Source of the DNA: Azonexus sp.
Lineage (GTDB): Bacteria > Pseudomonadota > Gammaproteobacteria > Burkholderiales > Rhodocyclaceae
DNA: 6,904 nucleotides
Reading direction: 5' to 3'
Assembly (NCBI GenBank): GCA_031285115.1
Contig: JAITWU010000056.1
Span: 1-6,904, forward strand
Positions within the stretch are counted from its first letter, which is position 1, and each line of letters opens with the position of its first letter. The position numbers were made by a program, and so were the translations under genes. Under the pieces are notes generated by a model. The model did no database searches and had not been told where the DNA came from. It saw only the letters and a list, made by a program, of their open reading frames with translations. Below, piece by piece: positions 1 to 6,758 of the stretch.

Positions 1-498
1 ATCATCCTGCCGCATGGCGTGCTGTTCCGTGGCGGGGCTGAAGCGCGCATCCGCGCCAAGCTGCTCAAGGATGGTCATATCGACACGGTGATCGGCCTGC
101 CCGCCAATCTGTTTTTCTCGACCGGCATTCCGGTGTGCATTCTGGTTTTGAAGAAGTGCAAGAAGCCGGATGACGTGCTGTTCATCAATGCTGCCGAACA
201 CTTCGAGAAGGGCAAGCGGCAAAACCAGTTGCTGCCCGAGCATATCGACAAGATCGTCGATACCTACCAGCATCGCAAAGAGGAACCTCGCTACGCGCGG
301 CGCGTGAGCATGGAAGAAATTGAGAAAAACGATTTCAACCTGAATATCTCGCGCTATGTGAGCACGGCAGAGGCCGAAGAGGAGATTGATCTGGCGGCCA
401 CCCACGCCGAACTGGTCGCGCTGGAGGGGAAGGTCAAGGCGGCCACCGAGCGGCACAATGCCTTTCTCAAGGAGTTGGGGGTGCCGTTGTTGCCTTGA
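1..498 (+). CDS. hsdM: Type I restriction-modification DNA methyltransferase subunit HsdM, C-terminal part (5' end outside window)
   Basis: The frame is open from the first base, so the gene begins upstream; 165 codons and a TGA stop are visible. HsdM is the N6-adenine methyltransferase subunit of type I restriction-modification complexes and works with HsdS (target recognition) and HsdR (cleavage). What is seen is the end of the methyltransferase fold: IILPHGVLFRGG at local residues 1-12, a basic helix, then GLPANLFFSTGIPVCILVL at about 32-50, a very characteristic HsdM stretch. It is followed by 'VLFINAAEHFEKGKRQNQL' and a helical, charged C-terminal tail ending KELGVPLLP. The catalytic NPPF-type motif and the SAM site lie upstream and cannot be checked. 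No hsdS or hsdR follows, so hsdM is the last gene of its operon here. No terminator is evident between its stop and the groESL promoter. Confidence 0.88.
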   Translation: MILPHGVLFRGGAEARIRAKLLKDGHIDTVIGLPANLFFSTGIPVCILVLKKCKKPDDVLFINAAEHFEKGKRQNQLLPEHIDKIVDTYQHRKEEPRYARRVSMEEIEKNDFNLNISRYVSTAEAEEEIDLAATHAELVALEGKVKAATERHNAFLKELGVPLLP

Positions 499-530
499 TG
501 CGCCCCCGCACAAAATTTGCCGCCCGGCCT

Positions 531-560
531 CTTGAATTCATCCCGACCGGCCCCTATTAT
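531..560 (+). promoter_or_regulatory. groESL promoter, readable as sigma32 or sigma70
   Basis: TTGAAT (532-537) and TATTAT (555-560) are separated by exactly 17 bp, a good sigma70 layout. The same bases also read as a heat-shock promoter: CTTGAAT (531-537), 13 bp, then CCCCTATTA (551-559), close to the enterobacterial sigma32 pattern CTTGAA...CCCCAT-T. Transcription would start near 566-568, inside the CIRCE element, leaving a leader of about 105 nt before groES. Which sigma factor is used cannot be decided from the sequence; use of both is plausible. Confidence 0.72.
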
Positions 561-586
561 TAGCACTCGCCGGACAGGAGTGCTAA
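560..586 (+). promoter_or_regulatory. CIRCE operator (HrcA binding site)
   Basis: This is a perfect inverted repeat, TTAGCACTC (560-568), a 9-bp spacer, and GAGTGCTAA (578-586), identical to the CIRCE consensus 9-9-9 arrangement. HrcA binds CIRCE as a repressor of chaperone genes and is itself kept active by GroEL, giving feedback control. The left arm shares one base with the -10 box and the expected transcription start lies inside the element, so a bound repressor would block polymerase directly. The element would also form a hairpin at the 5' end of the transcript. Confidence 0.97.
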
Positions 587-671
587 TAACTGATCCTGTT
601 CCGGTTCCGGCATCGCCCGGCCCCTTTCTGTTTGTCGCAACTCTCTATCCATTTGTTCAGGAGTCCGTTTT

Positions 672-962
672 ATGAATATCCGTCCTTTGCACGACCGCGT
701 GATTGTCAAGCGCATTGAAGCCGAGCGCACCACCGCTTCCGGCATCGTCATTCCCGATTCCGCCGGTGAAAAGCCAGATCAGGGCGAAGTTCTCGCCGTT
801 GGGCCAGGCAAGCGTGATGACGCTGGCAACCGTATCGCCCCCGATGTCAAAAAGGGCGACCGCGTGCTATTCGGCAAATACGCCGGGCAGGCCGTCAAGG
901 TCGATGGCGACGAAGTTCTCGTCATGCGCGAAGAAGACATCATGGGCGTCGTGCAGAAGTAA
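672..962 (+). CDS. groES: Co-chaperonin GroES (Hsp10)
   Basis: This 96-residue protein has the normal length for GroES. GroES forms the heptameric lid of the cytoplasmic GroEL folding chamber. The signature [10 protein letters not shown] lies at residues 5-14. The mobile loop (about 17-34) contains the hydrophobic tripeptide Ile25-Val26-Ile27 that docks onto GroEL apical domains. The C-terminal half has the usual [11 protein letters not shown] and the ending [10 protein letters not shown]. The ATG is preceded by AGGAG (659-663) at 8-nt spacing, which fixes the start. It is first in the groES-groEL operon, with groEL following after 47 bp, under the CIRCE/sigma32-like control region upstream. 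Confidence 0.98.
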   Translation: MNIRPLHDRVIVKRIEAERTTASGIVIPDSAGEKPDQGEVLAVGPGKRDDAGNRIAPDVKKGDRVLFGKYAGQAVKVDGDEVLVMREEDIMGVVQK

Positions 963-1009
963 TTTCTGCTTTTCTATTCCCCGCACAACAATTTTTCAGG
1001 AGCTATTAA

Positions 1010-2659
<1,650 letters not shown>

Positions 2660-2683
2660 GCTGGCTCAGCACTTGCTGTATTG

Positions 2684-2710
2684 AAAAGCCCCGCTTTGGC
2701 GGGGCTTTTT
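2684..2710 (+). terminator. Intrinsic terminator of the groESL operon
   Basis: GCCCCGC (2688-2694), a 4-nt loop TTTG and GCGGGGC (2699-2705) form a perfect 7-bp GC stem. It is preceded by AAAA and followed by TTTTT, so the stem can extend to 11 bp. It starts 24 bp after the groEL stop. The A-run and T-run flanks would also give it some terminator character on the minus strand. Confidence 0.93.
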
Positions 2711-2737
2711 GTTGGTCAGTAAACGGTTTAATATATT
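2709..2737 (+). promoter_or_regulatory. Possible promoter of the acyltransferase gene
   Basis: TTGTTG (2709-2714) and TATATT (2732-2737) are 17 bp apart in an AT-rich gap between the groEL terminator and the next gene. The -10 is good, the -35 matches only the TTG half, and the -35 overlaps the terminator T-run. An overlapping -10 candidate TAATAT lies at 2729-2734. A start near 2744 would leave a leader of about 33 nt. The gene needs its own promoter because the groESL terminator precedes it, but this exact placement is tentative. Confidence 0.35.
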
Positions 2738-2776
2738 CCATTCATCTACCCTTGCTACAGGCTCGAATATCCGGAA

Positions 2777-3841
2777 ATGACCTTCTCACAAAATAACGCT
2801 CGATTATCCAGGAACAATTTTGACATGCTGCGCCTGTTGTTTGCCGGAACTGTTTGTTTGGTTCATGCCAGTCAACTTTCCGGTTATCCGCAACTGGCCT
2901 GGATAGAAAATATTTTTTCCTCCGCCGTAGCGGTGAAAGCGTTTTTTGTCGTTAGCGGTTTTTTGATATTTATGAGCTATGAACGCTCATCATCCGTTGC
3001 TTCGTATGCTGGAAAGCGATTTCGTAGAATCTACCCCGCCTATCTAACGGTGGTAATACTCTGCGCCATCGGATTGCTTGCCGTCAGCACGAAGAATGTA
3101 TCAGCGTATTTCTCGCAGGATTGGGGCCGCTATGTGCTGGCCAATCTTTCCTTTTTGAATTTCCTGCATCCCACGCTGCCTGGTGTTTTCGAGAGCAACA
3201 GGCTGCAAGCCGTTAATGGCGCACTGTGGACATTGAAAATCGAAGTGCTTTTCTATTTAAGCGTTCCGTTATTTGTCGTGTTCTTCAAGCGATGGGGGCG
3301 TTTTCGTGTCATCACCATCGCTTATGTTTTTTCCTGCACCTATACGCTGCTGTTTTCATGGCTGGCGGCACACAGCAGTTCCGGGGGGGGGGGAAGGATT
3401 TTGGAACTTGGCCGACAGTTTCCGGGGCAGCTTGCCTATTTCATGGCGGGCGGATTTTTTTACTACTATCTGCCACTATTTGAGCGCCATTTCCGATATT
3501 TCGTTTGCGCGGCTGTACTAATCCTTCTGGCCAATGTGTATTGGCCCACCCTCTTTTTTGAACCATTTGCCTTGGCGACGATAGTCGTTTTCTTTGCGAT
3601 TTTTCTGTACGTCGGTAATTTCGGGAAATATGGCGATTTTTCCTATGGCGTGTATATCCTTCATTTCCCGATCATCCAGTGCTTCATCCACTTTGGCTGG
3701 CTGGAAGATCGCCCCTGGTTATTCTTGTTGGCAGTTGTACTGCTTACGCTGGCAACTGCTGTAATCATGTGGCATGTGGTCGAGAAACGATTTTTGCAGC
3801 GCAATAATCACTACCTTGCCGCCAACTCGGCTGCACTTTGA
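2777..3841 (+). CDS. Acyltransferase-3 family membrane acyltransferase (surface polysaccharide O-acylation type)
   Basis: This 354-residue integral membrane protein has about ten hydrophobic segments and the full motif set of the acyltransferase-3 family (OafA/WecH-like), which moves acyl groups, usually acetyl, onto cell-surface sugars. Seen in order: NNFDMLRL (13-20), the conserved membrane His30 (VCLVHAS), FFVVSGFLI (57-65), RRIYPAYL (83-90), GALWTLKIEVLFY (148-160), DFSYGVYILHFPI (287-299), and a C-terminal VEKRFL. The ATG at 2777 is preferred over the one at 2825 because it retains the NNFD motif, although its ribosome binding site is poor (CGGA, very close). There is no fused SGNH domain. 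The acceptor sugar cannot be inferred; no glycan genes are adjacent. GC is about 47-48% in two hand-counted 60-base stretches (2821-2880, 3541-3600), well below groEL. With T-rich codons, this suggests horizontal acquisition. A run of 11 G lies at codons 203-206. Confidence 0.88.
   Translation: MTFSQNNARLSRNNFDMLRLLFAGTVCLVHASQLSGYPQLAWIENIFSSAVAVKAFFVVSGFLIFMSYERSSSVASYAGKRFRRIYPAYLTVVILCAIGLLAVSTKNVSAYFSQDWGRYVLANLSFLNFLHPTLPGVFESNRLQAVNGALWTLKIEVLFYLSVPLFVVFFKRWGRFRVITIAYVFSCTYTLLFSWLAAHSSSGGGGRILELGRQFPGQLAYFMAGGFFYYYLPLFERHFRYFVCAAVLILLANVYWPTLFFEPFALATIVVFFAIFLYVGNFGKYGDFSYGVYILHFPIIQCFIHFGWLEDRPWLFLLAVVLLTLATAVIMWHVVEKRFLQRNNHYLAANSAAL
3383..3393 (+). repeat. Poly-G tract of 11 bases inside the acyltransferase reading frame
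   Basis: Eleven consecutive G encode Gly203-Gly206 of the acyltransferase in a predicted loop between membrane segments. With 11 G the frame is open to residue 354. Losing one G would lead to the stop at 3519-3521 (about 247 residues), and gaining one would lead to the stop at 3481-3483 (about 235 residues). Either change removes the conserved C-terminal half. Long G runs are prone to polymerase slippage and act as on/off switches in surface-modification genes of several pathogens. They are also prone to sequencing error, so the exact length is uncertain. Confidence 0.85.
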
Positions 3842-3856
3842 CGCCTTTGGCGCAGC

Positions 3857-5023
3857 TCAGGCCACCCGCCGCCACAGCGGCGCGAGGCCGATCAACCCAA
3901 GCCGCGGCCCCGGTAGCAGGAGCCAGGCGATGTGGTGTTGCCAGTCGCCGACCCAGGCGGCGCCGAGGTGAATCGAACCCATCGTGATGGCAAAACCGAT
4001 GGCGTTTTGAAAGGCGAGCGCGCTGCCGACGATTTCCGGCGGGCAGGCGCGGGCGGAGAGGGCGGAGAAATGCGGCGAGTCGGCAATGACCGTCGCGCCC
4101 CAGAGGAGCAGCAGGGCGATTTTGGCCCACGCAGGCCAGGCCATCGCCAGCGGGTAGAGGGCGCAGCAGATGGCGGAGAGGGCGAGCGCCGTGGCGGCGA
4201 CGCGGGCGCTGCCGATGTGGTGGCTCCACCAGCCGCCAGCGAGGCAGCCCAAAGCGCCGATGCCGATGATGGCGAACGAGAAACCCGACAGCGCCGCCGT
4301 GCCGGGCGCAGCCAGTCCGGCGAGGATGACCAGCGCCGGGGTCAGCGTCCAGAAGGCGTACAACTCCCACTGATGGCCGAAATAGCCGAAGGCCGAGGCG
4401 CGAAACTGGCGGATCGAAAAGGTGTAGAAAACCCGGCCCAGACGCAAGGGTGGCGCGTCGTGGCGGCGCTTCAAGTGCGGCCCATCGCCAAGGAAATAGA
4501 TCAAGGCCGCCGCCGCCAGAGCGAGGCCCGAGGAAACGAGAATCACCGCCTGCCACGACCAGCCCGCGCCAGCCAGCCGGATGCCATGCGGCAGCGCCGT
4601 CCCCAGGGTGAGCATCCCGACCAGTTGAGCGAGCGCCGCGCCCGCCCGCTCCGGCGCCCAACTGACGACCAGCTTCATGCCCAGCGGGTAAACCCCGGCC
4701 AGACACAGGCCAACGACGAAACGCAGCGGCACGCCGATGGTCATGCCAGTCGCCAGCAAGGCGAACGCCGCATTGGCCAGCGCCCCGGCAATGGCGCAAA
4801 CGGCAAAGATGCGGCTGGCGGCAAAACGGTCGGCGAGGCCGCTGACGGCAAAACCCAGCGTGCCGAGGATGAAGCCAAGCTGCACGGCGTTGGTCAATGC
4901 GCCGAGATCCGCCGCGCCAATGCCCCATTGACGAATCAGATCATCAGCCGCGCTGTTGGCCGAAAACCACAGCGAGGTGCCGAACAGTTGGGCAAGGACG
5001 ATGATGAGAACGGGATGGCGCAT
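3857..5023 (-). CDS. MFS transporter, substrate unknown
   Basis: This is a 388-residue hydrophobic protein with about 12 membrane segments, the usual size for a major facilitator superfamily carrier. The N-terminus has QLFGTSLWFSAN (12-23), typical of a poorly characterised proteobacterial MFS group. GLADRFAASRIF (62-73) occupies the position of the MFS loop 2-3 motif. GHQWELYAFWT (216-226) opens the second half and is also characteristic of this group. The start is taken at the ATG at 5023 (MRHPVLII), because the upstream extension to a TTG at 5086 encodes a polar, non-conserved stretch; no clear ribosome binding site supports either start. It is convergent with the acyltransferase (15-bp gap between stops) and divergent from nikR. 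Drug, sugar-acid or metal export cannot be distinguished from sequence, and the neighbour nikR does not prove a nickel role. Confidence 0.87.
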   Translation of the reverse strand: MRHPVLIIVLAQLFGTSLWFSANSAADDLIRQWGIGAADLGALTNAVQLGFILGTLGFAVSGLADRFAASRIFAVCAIAGALANAAFALLATGMTIGVPLRFVVGLCLAGVYPLGMKLVVSWAPERAGAALAQLVGMLTLGTALPHGIRLAGAGWSWQAVILVSSGLALAAAALIYFLGDGPHLKRRHDAPPLRLGRVFYTFSIRQFRASAFGYFGHQWELYAFWTLTPALVILAGLAAPGTAALSGFSFAIIGIGALGCLAGGWWSHHIGSARVAATALALSAICCALYPLAMAWPAWAKIALLLLWGATVIADSPHFSALSARACPPEIVGSALAFQNAIGFAITMGSIHLGAAWVGDWQHHIAWLLLPGPRLGLIGLAPLWRRVA

Positions 5024-5059
5024 GGTTATGACAAAAATGACGGGCGGCCAAGCATAACC
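5024..5059. promoter_or_regulatory. Inverted repeat in the MFS-nikR intergenic region, possible operator
   Basis: GGTTATG (5024-5030) and CATAACC (5053-5059) are 7-bp perfect inverted arms separated by 22 bp. The repeat sits immediately upstream of the MFS start codon. This could be a dimer binding site for a regulator of the MFS gene. The arms resemble, but do not match, the NikR half-site GTATGA, and the spacing differs from the NikR-like site at 5739-5765. Chance occurrence is possible. Confidence 0.3.
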
Positions 5060-5151
5060 CGGCTTTTTCGTGGCGGCGCAAATCAATGGCGAGGCTTGCG
5101 CGCCGCGTCGATTATCGGCATTGTCGGCTGACGCTTTTTGGAGTTTGACGC

Positions 5152-5616
5152 ATGGAACGCTTCACCATTTCGCTCGATGACGGGCTGGCCCGCCAGTTCG
5201 ACCAACTGATTGCCGCCCGTGGTTACGGCAACCGTTCGGAAGCCGTGCGCGACCTGATTCGCGCCGCCATCGAGGGCGACCGCCAACGCGACCCGCCCGC
5301 CGGTTACTGCGTAGCCAATCTTTCCTACATCTACAATCATCACCAACGCGAGCTGACCGGGCGTCTCGCCGGTTTGCAGCATGACCACCACGATTTGACA
5401 GTGGCTTCGATGCACAGCCATCTCGACCACGACAATTGCCTGGAAACGGTGATTCTCAAGGGCGAATCCGCTGCCGTCCGGCGTTTTGCCGAGGCCCTGA
5501 TGGCTGAACGCGGCGTTCGCCACGGCCAGTTGAACATGATTGCGCTCGCCGCCGAACTGCCTCACACGCACGGGAGCGGGACGCCAACCCATGTTCACTA
5601 CCGCCCTCTGCGCTAA
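5152..5616 (+). CDS. nikR: Nickel-responsive transcriptional regulator NikR
   Basis: This 154-residue protein comprises an N-terminal ribbon-helix-helix DNA-binding domain (MERFTISLDDGLARQFDQLI, then GYGNRSEAVRDLIR at 24-37) and a C-terminal ACT-like nickel-binding domain. NikR is a cytoplasmic tetramer that binds operator DNA when loaded with nickel. The four nickel ligands of the E. coli protein (His76, His87, His89, Cys95) have exact counterparts at His77, His88, His90 and Cys96 in QHDHHD, MHSH and DNCLE. RGVRHGQLN matches the family's conserved C-terminal region. The ATG has TTGGAG (5138-5143) at 8-nt spacing. It is about 20 residues longer than E. coli NikR (133 residues) because of a tail, HTHGSGTPTHVHYRPLR, with four extra histidines. 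It lies upstream of a nickel permease, with a NikR-like operator between them. No convincing operator or promoter was found in front of nikR itself. Confidence 0.96.
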   Translation: MERFTISLDDGLARQFDQLIAARGYGNRSEAVRDLIRAAIEGDRQRDPPAGYCVANLSYIYNHHQRELTGRLAGLQHDHHDLTVASMHSHLDHDNCLETVILKGESAAVRRFAEALMAERGVRHGQLNMIALAAELPHTHGSGTPTHVHYRPLR

Positions 5617-5717
5617 CCGGGCAGCGGCGGCGGGAAATTCATTTTGCGGCGGCGGGTGGAAAGCAATTAACCACCTCATCCGCTCTTTCCATACGAAATA
5701 CCAGACGAATCAATCGC

Positions 5718-5745
5718 TTGCAAACTGGCACGGGGTTTGTATGAA
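5718..5745 (+). promoter_or_regulatory. Possible promoter of the nickel permease gene
   Basis: TTGCAA (5718-5723) and TATGAA (5740-5745) are 16 bp apart. Both boxes match four of six consensus bases. The -10 falls inside the left arm of the NikR-like palindrome, so a bound repressor would cover it. The implied start, near 5752, leaves a short leader of about 24 nt with the ribosome binding site. Placement is tentative but agrees with the operator position. Confidence 0.45.
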
Positions 5746-5765
5746 AATAATCGAATCCTTCATAC
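5739..5765. promoter_or_regulatory. NikR-like operator upstream of the nickel permease
   Basis: GTATGAA (5739-5745) and TTCATAC (5759-5765) form a perfect 7-bp inverted repeat with a 13-bp spacer. The inner six bases are the half-sites of the E. coli NikR operator, GTATGA-N16-TCATAC; here the same half-sites are 15 bp apart. The site ends 10 bp before the permease start codon and follows the nikR gene. NikR loaded with nickel would be expected to repress the permease here. The half-site match is seen directly; binding by this NikR is inferred. Confidence 0.78.
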
Positions 5766-5775
5766 CGAGGCCCCA

Positions 5776-6585
5776 ATGGACGCTTTGCCTACCGACTGGC
5801 TGTCGTTGTTGCTGCTCACCTTCGTGCTCGGCATGAAGCATGGTTTCGATGCCGACCACCTCGCCACCATCGACGGCCTGACCCGCTTCAACGCCCGTTC
5901 CCAACCGCTTCTGGCGCGTTATTGCGGTACTTTGTTTTCGCTCGGCCACGGCGCGGTGGTGCTGACCATTGCCCTTGGCGTCTCGGCGCTGGCCGGGCAG
6001 TGGGCCGTGCCAGCGTGGTTCGGCACGCTTGGCGCGGTGATTTCGATTACGTGTCTCGTGGCGCTCGGCAGCCTCAATCTGGCCGCCGTGCTGCGCGCCG
6101 GGCCGGATCAAATGGTGCAGCCGGTTGGCCTCAAAGGGCGCTTGCTCGGCAATCTGCGCCGGGTTTCGCATCCGGCGCTGGTGGCGCTGGTCGGCGCTTT
6201 GTTCGCTCTTTCTTTCGACACCCTCTCGCAAGCCGCTTTTTTCGCCCTGACCGCCACCCAGTTCGGCGGCTGGCAACATGCGCTGCTGCTGGCTTCGTTA
6301 TTTACGGCAGGGATGTTGCTGACCGACGGCATCAACGGTTTGTGGATCGCCCGCCTCATCGCCCGCGCCGATCAGGTGGCGCTGATCGCCTCGCGCGTCA
6401 TGGGGCTGGTCGTTTCCGGCGTCAGTCTGCTGGTCGCCGCCTTCGGCGCGGCCAAACTGCTGTCGCCCGCCATCGACGCCTGGAGCGACGGCAAAGAACT
6501 GGCTTTCGGCGCGGCGCTGGTGGCCGTCATTGCCTTGAGTTTCATCATGGCCGTGCGTTTGACGCGGCGACCGGTGGCGGCGTGA
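5776..6585 (+). CDS. NiCoT-family nickel/cobalt permease (HoxN/NixA type)
   Basis: This 269-residue membrane protein with about seven to eight hydrophobic segments belongs to the nickel/cobalt transporter family that imports Ni2+ (or Co2+) across the inner membrane. The hallmark HX4DH motif is intact in segment 2: His22 to Asp27-His28 in GMKHGFDADHLATID. Further family regions are LFSLGHG (53-59), SFDTLSQ (146-152) and FTAGMLLTDGINGLW (176-190). It is shorter than HoxN or NixA (roughly 330-350 residues), and SFDTLSQ departs from the FDTATE form I expect in classical members. The ATG at 5776 has GAGG (5767-5770) at 5-nt spacing. An upstream in-frame TTG at 5737 is rejected because the extension would be encoded by the operator and is not family-like. 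It lies 159 bp after nikR with a NikR-like operator in between, which favours nickel over cobalt as substrate. Confidence 0.9.
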   Translation: MDALPTDWLSLLLLTFVLGMKHGFDADHLATIDGLTRFNARSQPLLARYCGTLFSLGHGAVVLTIALGVSALAGQWAVPAWFGTLGAVISITCLVALGSLNLAAVLRAGPDQMVQPVGLKGRLLGNLRRVSHPALVALVGALFALSFDTLSQAAFFALTATQFGGWQHALLLASLFTAGMLLTDGINGLWIARLIARADQVALIASRVMGLVVSGVSLLVAAFGAAKLLSPAIDAWSDGKELAFGAALVAVIALSFIMAVRLTRRPVAA

Positions 6586-6611
6586 AATTATTCGACCACC
6601 ATAATTATTCG
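6586..6611. repeat. Short direct repeat AATTATTCG downstream of the nickel permease
   Basis: AATTATTCG occurs at 6586-6594 and again at 6603-6611, 17 bp apart start to start, in an AT-rich patch right after the permease stop. AATTAT (6586-6591) and ATAATT (6601-6606) can also be read as an inverted repeat. No T-run follows, so it is not a clear terminator. The rest of the gap to 6758 shows nothing recognisable beyond a weak promoter candidate. Confidence 0.3.
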
Positions 6612-6691
6612 CCCCCCATATCCCGGTGAGCCGCGCACTTTCCGCCTGACGCTGACGCACCGCTTTTGAATGCCTGCGCTATTCGCTGATC

Positions 6692-6720
6692 GCCACAGAG
6701 CGGGTGAGTTGGAGTATCCT
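6692..6720 (+). promoter_or_regulatory. Weak promoter candidate for maeB
   Basis: GCCACA (6692-6697), 17 bp, then TATCCT (6715-6720). The boxes match three and four of six consensus bases. It lies 38 bp upstream of the malic enzyme start. This is the best spacing I found in the gap, but the match is poor. Confidence 0.2.
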
Positions 6721-6758
6721 GCCGGGTTACCCAAACAAACTGCCGCTGAGGAAAATCC

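Noticed and set aside
547..626. CCGGCCCCT occurring at 547-555 and 618-626, considered as a second sigma32-type promoter in the groES leader
   Set aside because: The second copy has no -35-like CTTGAA at a suitable distance and is followed by TTCTG rather than a -10-like sequence.
3860..3889. A GC-rich hairpin (GGCC / CGCCGC-CACA-GCGGCG / GGCC) just after the acyltransferase stop
   Set aside because: It has no T-run on either strand and lies within the last codons of the MFS gene, so it cannot be called an intrinsic terminator. It may be codon-driven symmetry.
3765..4928. A 387-codon minus-strand frame overlapping the MFS gene and the acyltransferase 3' end
   Set aside because: It has an Arg/Pro/Trp-rich composition with no motif and overlaps two well-supported genes in other frames.
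5024..5086. An N-terminal extension of the MFS transporter to a TTG at 5086
   Set aside because: The added 21 residues (MICAATKKPGYAWPP...) are not family-like and lack a ribosome binding site. The group normally begins shortly before the QLFGTSLWFSAN motif, fitting the ATG at 5023.
3932..5131. A 399-codon open frame on the plus strand opposite the MFS transporter gene
   Set aside because: Its product is a highly charged Arg/Gly/Glu/Gln-rich stretch without domains, a shadow of the GC-rich MFS gene, whose own frame gives a clear 12-segment membrane protein.
5617..5660. Repeated GCGGCGGCGGG stretches after nikR considered as a terminator or tandem repeat
   Set aside because: Only two imperfect copies occur, without a stable hairpin followed by T residues. 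They are consistent with GC-rich intergenic sequence.
5737..5775. An N-terminal extension of the nickel permease from a TTG at 5737
   Set aside because: These 13 codons coincide with the operator and promoter, lack a ribosome binding site and do not resemble NiCoT N-termini. The ATG at 5776 has GAGG upstream.
5922..6629. A 235-codon plus-strand frame overlapping the nickel permease
   Set aside because: It is an alternative frame of the permease. The Arg/Gly/Ala-rich translation has no recognisable motif, while the permease frame carries HX4DH and membrane segments.
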